DNA of 64,000 nucleotides from Prevotella sp. Its GTDB lineage: Bacteria > Bacteroidota > Bacteroidia > Bacteroidales > Bacteroidaceae. The number at the start of each line of letters is the position of its first letter. Positions within the stretch are counted from its first letter, which is position 1. Position numbers and translations under genes: made by a program. The notes below the pieces were generated by a model that was given only the letters and a program-made list of their open reading frames with translations, had not been told where the DNA came from and ran no database searches. Below are positions 60,208 to 64,000 of the stretch, one piece after another. The stretch is from positions 31,565 through 95,564 of the forward strand of contig JAFTFG010000010.1 of assembly GCA_017449675.1 (NCBI GenBank). Direction: 5' to 3'.

Positions 60208-61395
60208 TTAGAAGAGTATACCGGCCCTGACGGCTATTGCGGAAGTTCTCAGACTCTCTTGATCCATATCCTCGAAGAGTCCCAGTGAGGAACTGTATTC
60301 ATAATTGGCAGAGAAACGGAGCGTATACTTGTCAAGGGCAATGTCTGTACCTACACCAAGATAAAAGCCGAAATCGATGTCTTGAAACTTCTTTTCATTT
60401 CCACTAATCGTTTCCATATTCTTACCGGATGCCCCAATCAGATGGTTGAAAGTGATACCACCTCGAATTAGAGGAGAGACTTTCCGCTCGGGATTAAACT
60501 TATAGGCGAGTCCCCATTGTGTCTGTAATGGACAGCCGGTTAACTGATGGGTATCCTTGGTTGCCTTCATATATCCGAGGTCGAGGCATGCCTGGGCTAT
60601 CAGATGCTTACTCAAACGCGGGAATAGTATATCTAGGCCTACGGAAATATTCGGAGAGAAGGCTGATAACGAGAAATCGTGATTCCGTGGTAAATAGATG
60701 TATTTGGGCTGTATAGTGCCCACTTTCATACCTGCTCCTACATATAAGCGAACTTTGAAACAGGCTGTCTTTTTCTCATCATACATATACTGGACACAGT
60801 CACCGTATTCCTTACAATATTGTTCTGAGTACTGGCGTGTCAGCCGTGTCAGACTGTTCTTGTCATAATTGGTCTTCCAGAATTTCTCTACCGTTTCATT
60901 ACTCTTGTAAAACACCTGTGAGAGTTCATTCATATCATGACGACGGATCTCTCATCTTTCCTTCGTGTTATAATTGATAAAGTCAAGTTCCTTCACAAGC
61001 CCGGTCTTGCCGTCTTCACCTTCAAAATAGTAATAGTTTACGTAATTCGTACTGATATAGTAGAGACTGACACCGCCTTTGAGCAGATATTCGGCAAATA
61101 GTTGTAGCGGCTTTTTGTTGATGTCCACAGTCTTTGTGACATAGAAAGCACCATTATTCTCAAAGCGATAGCCCTTGATATCTGCAGGAGAATAGACAGT
61201 AAACTCTCCGCTACCCTCCTTTTGGAAGATACATTCCCTGACATTATGCTCATCAGATCTATAGTCTATCACTCCCCGGATTGTATCATTCTCGTTGGTT
61301 ATAATATATCCTTGCATAGGATTCACCTGTGCATATAAGGATGTTGTTACAGCAGAGCAGCATGCACATGCTGCCAGTAAAATGAGTTTCTTCAT
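60208..61395 (-). pseudogene. Outer-membrane barrel protein gene interrupted by an in-frame TGA
   Basis: Two frames lie in the same phase. Codons 1-147 (61395-60955) give a signal peptide (MKKLILLAACACCSAV...YAQ) and a domain with MQGYIITNENDTIRGVIDYRSDEHN. The TGA at 60952-60954 stops it. The following six codons (EIRRHD) and then 241 codons (60933-60208) continue the same protein: a linker with FYKSNETVEKFWKTNYDKNS, then a beta-barrel ending AVRAGILF. Bacteroides homologues, from memory, carry both parts in one chain of about 400 aa. One base change in TGA would restore it. It could be a true pseudogene, a read error, or two co-translated pieces. Confidence 0.8.
61349..61382 (-). repeat. 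34-bp signal-peptide-coding repeat, copy 1
   Basis: These bases are identical to 63628-63661 and encode LLAACACCSAV in both genes. The genes otherwise differ. Confidence 0.85.
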
Positions 61396-61429
61396 GATGT
61401 TACTGTCTCATTAATTAAATTTCGACGTG

Positions 61430-61437
61430 CAAAAATA
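61430..61437 (-). promoter_or_regulatory. -7 element for the interrupted barrel gene
   Basis: The minus strand reads TATTTTTG, 34 bp above the ATG. A CAAC (rather than CAAA) lies at the -33 position with 20-bp spacing. Confidence 0.4.
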
Positions 61438-61581
61438 CGAAAAAAAGTAATAGCCTGCAACAAAAACAGGAATTAAAAATTAACCAAAAACTAACCAGGC
61501 TTAAGTGGCTGTGCCTTAGTTGTTTAAGTGAAAAATGAGGGCTCGTTTTCCAGAAAACGCCTAAATTATCATTATCATTTC

Positions 61582-62004
61582 CTATTCCATTCTTCTTATG
61601 AAATCATCCGCTATGACGACTAATGTGTCATACAAATGATTCTTGCAAATCTCGTTCCAAGTATGATTCTTAGTAGTGTTGTATTTAAGAATAAAAAAAT
61701 AGCCTTTACCGTTTTGACCAGAAGATATCCGCGCATCTGCTATTGCGAAGGAATCAGGGGCAATTAGGTTACGTCTTACAATTCTCAAATCCTCTTTCAA
61801 CTTGAGTCTAACTTCAGTTGTATCACACTCAAGAGTTTCAACAAAATGCGTAATGCTATCAATATTATCACAATATGCGCGACCAACTAATATTGTGTCA
61901 CAAGTTCGATTAACAATCCGCATCATCGGTATTGAATCGAACACTGGTAAGCAAGATACAAAACCAAATAGTCCTAGAATTATTAATGATACATTTTTCT
62001 TCAT
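61582..62004 (-). CDS. Lipoprotein of unknown function
   Basis: This 140-aa protein begins MKKNVSLIILGLFGFVSCLP, with a lipobox FVSC. The mature part has several Cys (NRTCDTILVGRAYCDN, LECDTTEV) and basic/acidic strands. It resembles no family I can name. ATG 62004 gives a cleaner signal peptide than the frame's upstream Met at 62034. It follows the broken gene at 62021 by 16 bp on the same strand. Confidence 0.65.
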   Translation of the reverse strand: MKKNVSLIILGLFGFVSCLPVFDSIPMMRIVNRTCDTILVGRAYCDNIDSITHFVETLECDTTEVRLKLKEDLRIVRRNLIAPDSFAIADARISSGQNGKGYFFILKYNTTKNHTWNEICKNHLYDTLVVIADDFIRRME

Positions 62005-62020
62005 TCTGTTTTTCTTCCTT

Positions 62021-62870
62021 TTAACGCCATTCATAAGTCCATTCGAATGTATCTGTTGAACTACCCTCCAATGTCCTAACTTTTGTCACATTGGTCACGA
62101 CTTCATTCTCAAAGGTATAGTCAAAATTATATGTATAACGAGAATATACATATTCATGGTCGTCGAATGTACTAGTGGCACTGGAGGGAAGATTCTTACA
62201 CTTCTTTCCAAAATAACCTAGCCAACCGAGAATCCCAAAGGCATCACTCCATCTACCCCAATCGGTAAAGTGACAATGAATAATATTGGGATATGATGTG
62301 TAATTAATAATGGTTACGTCGTCATAGTTAAAACTATAATTGCTATTCAATCGGGAAATTTTATATATATTACCATCACGCCATTCATAGAAAAGACTCT
62401 CCACATATAATTCTTCTCCTGCTTCATCGTATTCTGTCTTATTTATTCTTACAAGGTATTCGTTGTTGTCATACTCATAAGTAATTTGAATCTCATTTAC
62501 TTCTTTCATGTTCAAATTTTTGATTACCCTATGTTTATATCGGCATTCAGAAACATGTCCTCCGCTTAAATAATATGTAACATTGAAAAAGGGGTCTTCT
62601 GGGTCTATGACGACAATACTGTTCAGACCATAATCGATCTTTGTCTCCCAAGAACTTCCATCAGAACCATTGTTTCTTTATTTTGACAAGTTGTCCGTGT
62701 GTGTTATACACATACTCCATATTGTTTACTTTTGCCAGATGCTTACCATTGACTGTGTTTACAGGGATGTCATCATCCTTACTACAAGAGACGAGAAAGG
62801 GTAATGCCATTGCTATGACAACAGCATAACATAATAACGTTTTTGTTTTTGCGACCATCTTCTCTATCAT
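62021..62870 (-). pseudogene. DUF4595-like lipoprotein gene with a frameshift
   Basis: The first frame (from ATG 62870 or 62858) gives a lipoprotein signal (LVSCSKDDD) and GKHLAKVNNMEYVYNTHGQLVKIKK, then hits TGA. The next frame reads on without interruption from NNGSDGSSWETKIDYGLN through to the end at 62021 (TFEWTYEWR). Both parts look like one YD-repeat-type lipoprotein, as in DUF4595 proteins of Prevotella. The switch needs one base fewer near the AAA run at 62673-62675 (minus strand). The total would be about 280 aa. Confidence 0.78.
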
Positions 62871-62886
62871 GATTTCTAATTGATTA

Positions 62887-62916
62887 CAAAGATATGTTAT
62901 ATTCTTATGTTGCAAA
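62887..62916 (-). promoter_or_regulatory. Promoter of the frameshifted lipoprotein gene
   Basis: The minus strand reads TTTG (62916-62913), 18 bp and TATCTTTG (62894-62887), 16 bp above the ATG at 62870. Confidence 0.65.
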
Positions 62917-62939
62917 ATATTCATATGAAAATGGATTGC

Positions 62940-63674
62940 TTACAGATGGAATCTGTAGCCCAGTGTGAAACTGAAATAGCGGTTGCGACTATCATCAGGG
63001 TCCTGTGTGTTATCGATTTTCGTCAAGCCCAAATAGTAGCGGGCATCCAGAACGAAATTCTTATACTCATAGGAGAGACCGAAGGGAATACCAAAGTCGA
63101 CGGACTTGCAGACATCCGACTGTCTGACAAATCCATTAATAAAAGAAGGTGAGTCACTATCCCCAGTATATGTTGGCAATCCTGTTTGAAACCCATTTGG
63201 TTGTGTATAAGAGTCAGTGACGATTAGGTAATTTTCCTCAACCTCACTACCTATTAAATGCCCTAACTGTATACCGGTCTTCACAGACAACCCCTTCACC
63301 CAGGGGATATAGATGTTTGCCAAAAGAGGAATGTTGATGTACTCACTATTCAGGTTGCCTTCTAAGCGGGATATGGTCATGGCAGTCGTTGTACCGTTAT
63401 CGTAAACGCTTTTAAAAGTGCCATCAACTTTTGTTCCCTGTTGTGAATAGATGGCCCCAATAGAAATGCCTAGCCATTGATTGACACCGTATTCAACCTC
63501 CAAACCTCCGGTGAAGCGTACCCTATTATGAAAGAGGTCACTGCCAAGGCCCCCGCTTACATTTGTCACATTGATACCCGCCATCGGCTTGATTGAGAAC
63601 TTCCCCTTGGGGTTCTGTGCTGTCATCACAGCAGAGCAGCATGCACATGCTGCCAGTAAAAAGAGTTTTTTCAT
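62940..63674 (-). CDS. Outer membrane beta-barrel protein, PorT-like
   Basis: This 244-aa protein has a signal peptide (MKKLFLLAACACCSAVMTAQ) and a short barrel of the PorT/OmpX-like family: SIKPMAGINVTNVSGG, GGLEVEYGVNQWLGISIGAIYSQQG, IPLLANIYIPWVKGLSVKTGIQLG, and the terminal FSFTLGYRFHL with aromatic end. Barrels of this size are common in Bacteroidales; the cargo or partner is unknown. It shares its 5' coding sequence with the interrupted gene at 61395. Confidence 0.85.
   Translation of the reverse strand: MKKLFLLAACACCSAVMTAQNPKGKFSIKPMAGINVTNVSGGLGSDLFHNRVRFTGGLEVEYGVNQWLGISIGAIYSQQGTKVDGTFKSVYDNGTTTAMTISRLEGNLNSEYINIPLLANIYIPWVKGLSVKTGIQLGHLIGSEVEENYLIVTDSYTQPNGFQTGLPTYTGDSDSPSFINGFVRQSDVCKSVDFGIPFGLSYEYKNFVLDARYYLGLTKIDNTQDPDDSRNRYFSFTLGYRFHL
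63628..63661 (-). repeat. 34-bp signal-peptide-coding repeat, copy 2
   Basis: Identical to 61349-61382. Both copies begin a few bases inside their genes. Confidence 0.85.
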
Positions 63675-63696
63675 ACTTATATTTATCTTTTAATCT

Positions 63697-64000
63697 TTAC
63701 CAACTGACCGTACTGCTCGTCACCTGTCCGTTGACGTTCAGGTAGAGTACATATTCTCCACGACGGAGACCAGTGCAGTCCAGTTGCATCTGGTAGTGTT
63801 CTCCGGCCGGATGGTTCTGGGCCTGTTGGCGTAACAGCATCCCCTGTACGTTACAGACGAGTCCCTTCACAGTAGCCCCCTCACTCAGGTCATAGTCAAT
63901 GGTTATTGTCTGTCCGTTGACAGTCACGTCATAGCGTGACAGGGCCGACGGCAGATTGCCGTTCTGTCCATTGCCATTATTACCGCCGCTATCTGCTTCC
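63697..64000 (-). CDS. C-terminal end of a secreted protein with a T9SS-like tail (partial)
   Basis: The frame is open from the right window edge to TAA at 63697-63699, about 100 codons. It shows a Gly/Asn-rich linker (DSGGNNGNGQNGNLPS), then TVNGQTITIDYDLSEGATVKGLVCNVQGM and RRGEYVLYLNVNGQVTSSTVSW. This resembles type A sorting domains of the type 9 secretion system (strand-turn-strand near the end), although the usual terminal Lys-rich strand is weak. The main domain lies outside the window. Confidence 0.7.
   Translation of the reverse strand, partial: EADSGGNNGNGQNGNLPSALSRYDVTVNGQTITIDYDLSEGATVKGLVCNVQGMLLRQQAQNHPAGEHYQMQLDCTGLRRGEYVLYLNVNGQVTSSTVSW

Noticed and set aside
60952-60954. 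Alternative genetic code (TGA read as an amino acid)
   Set aside because: No other gene in the window contains an in-frame TGA, and many end in TGA normally; a local mutation or error is simpler.

Overview
The window is a chromosomal segment of a member of the Bacteroidales, most likely Prevotellaceae. This is inferred from the gene families: a Bacteroidales-type RpoZ, a lipoprotein TamL paired with TamB, BamD, DUF4835, DUF4293, DUF4468 and DUF3127 proteins, a T9SS-like C-terminal domain, and a eukaryote/archaeal-type ProRS. The promoters agree: many genes are preceded by TTTG, 18-20 bp, then TAnnTTTG, the Bacteroidetes sigma-70-like -33/-7 pair. Codon use and base composition look uniform in most of the window. 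No tRNA, rRNA, CRISPR array or complete insertion sequence was seen.

Layout. 1-14067 is housekeeping: the prfA tail, pyrF, an OmpA-lipoprotein/mtgA pair, proS, rpsA, a DUF3127 gene, then a six-gene operon (dnaN, a DnaQ-like exonuclease, coaBC, a DUF4835 gene, recN, a protease-like/TPR gene) with a clear promoter and terminator. 14068-22460 is an accessory island. It has a 676-bp left flank full of inverted repeats, an EVE-HNH nuclease gene, a Type III-like mod gene, a YoeB-type toxin-antitoxin pair on the opposite strand, a Type III-like res gene and a structured right flank. 22519-36264 returns to core genes: queA-nadE-dnaB, an acetyltransferase, a rhodanese lipoprotein, a cupin-MsrA fusion, nth, then a leftward cluster from mazG through rnz, an L,D-transpeptidase and an ECF sigma factor to a candidate anti-sigma factor.

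36360-60184 holds valS, bamD-rpoZ-DUF4293, uvrB, a DUF4468/small membrane protein/porin operon, an HD-domain gene, menA, two RluA-family pseudouridine synthase genes, a signal-peptide PBP lacking a pedestal domain, tamL-tamB, and a LytS/LytTR two-component system. 60208-64000 is a leftward cluster of small secreted and outer-membrane proteins in which two genes are broken, one by an in-frame TGA and one by a frameshift. A duplicated signal-peptide-coding stretch lies in this cluster.

The most unusual region is the restriction locus. A Type III-like Res whose C-terminal nuclease motif has non-canonical residues, its Mod, and an EVE-HNH nuclease 5 bp downstream form one leftward unit, with a rightward toxin-antitoxin pair wedged between res and mod. 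Also notable are promoters built into upstream terminators (rpsA, lytS), several start codons only 5-8 nt below the -7 element (leaderless or near-leaderless mRNAs), and a WbuC-type cupin fused to MsrA.
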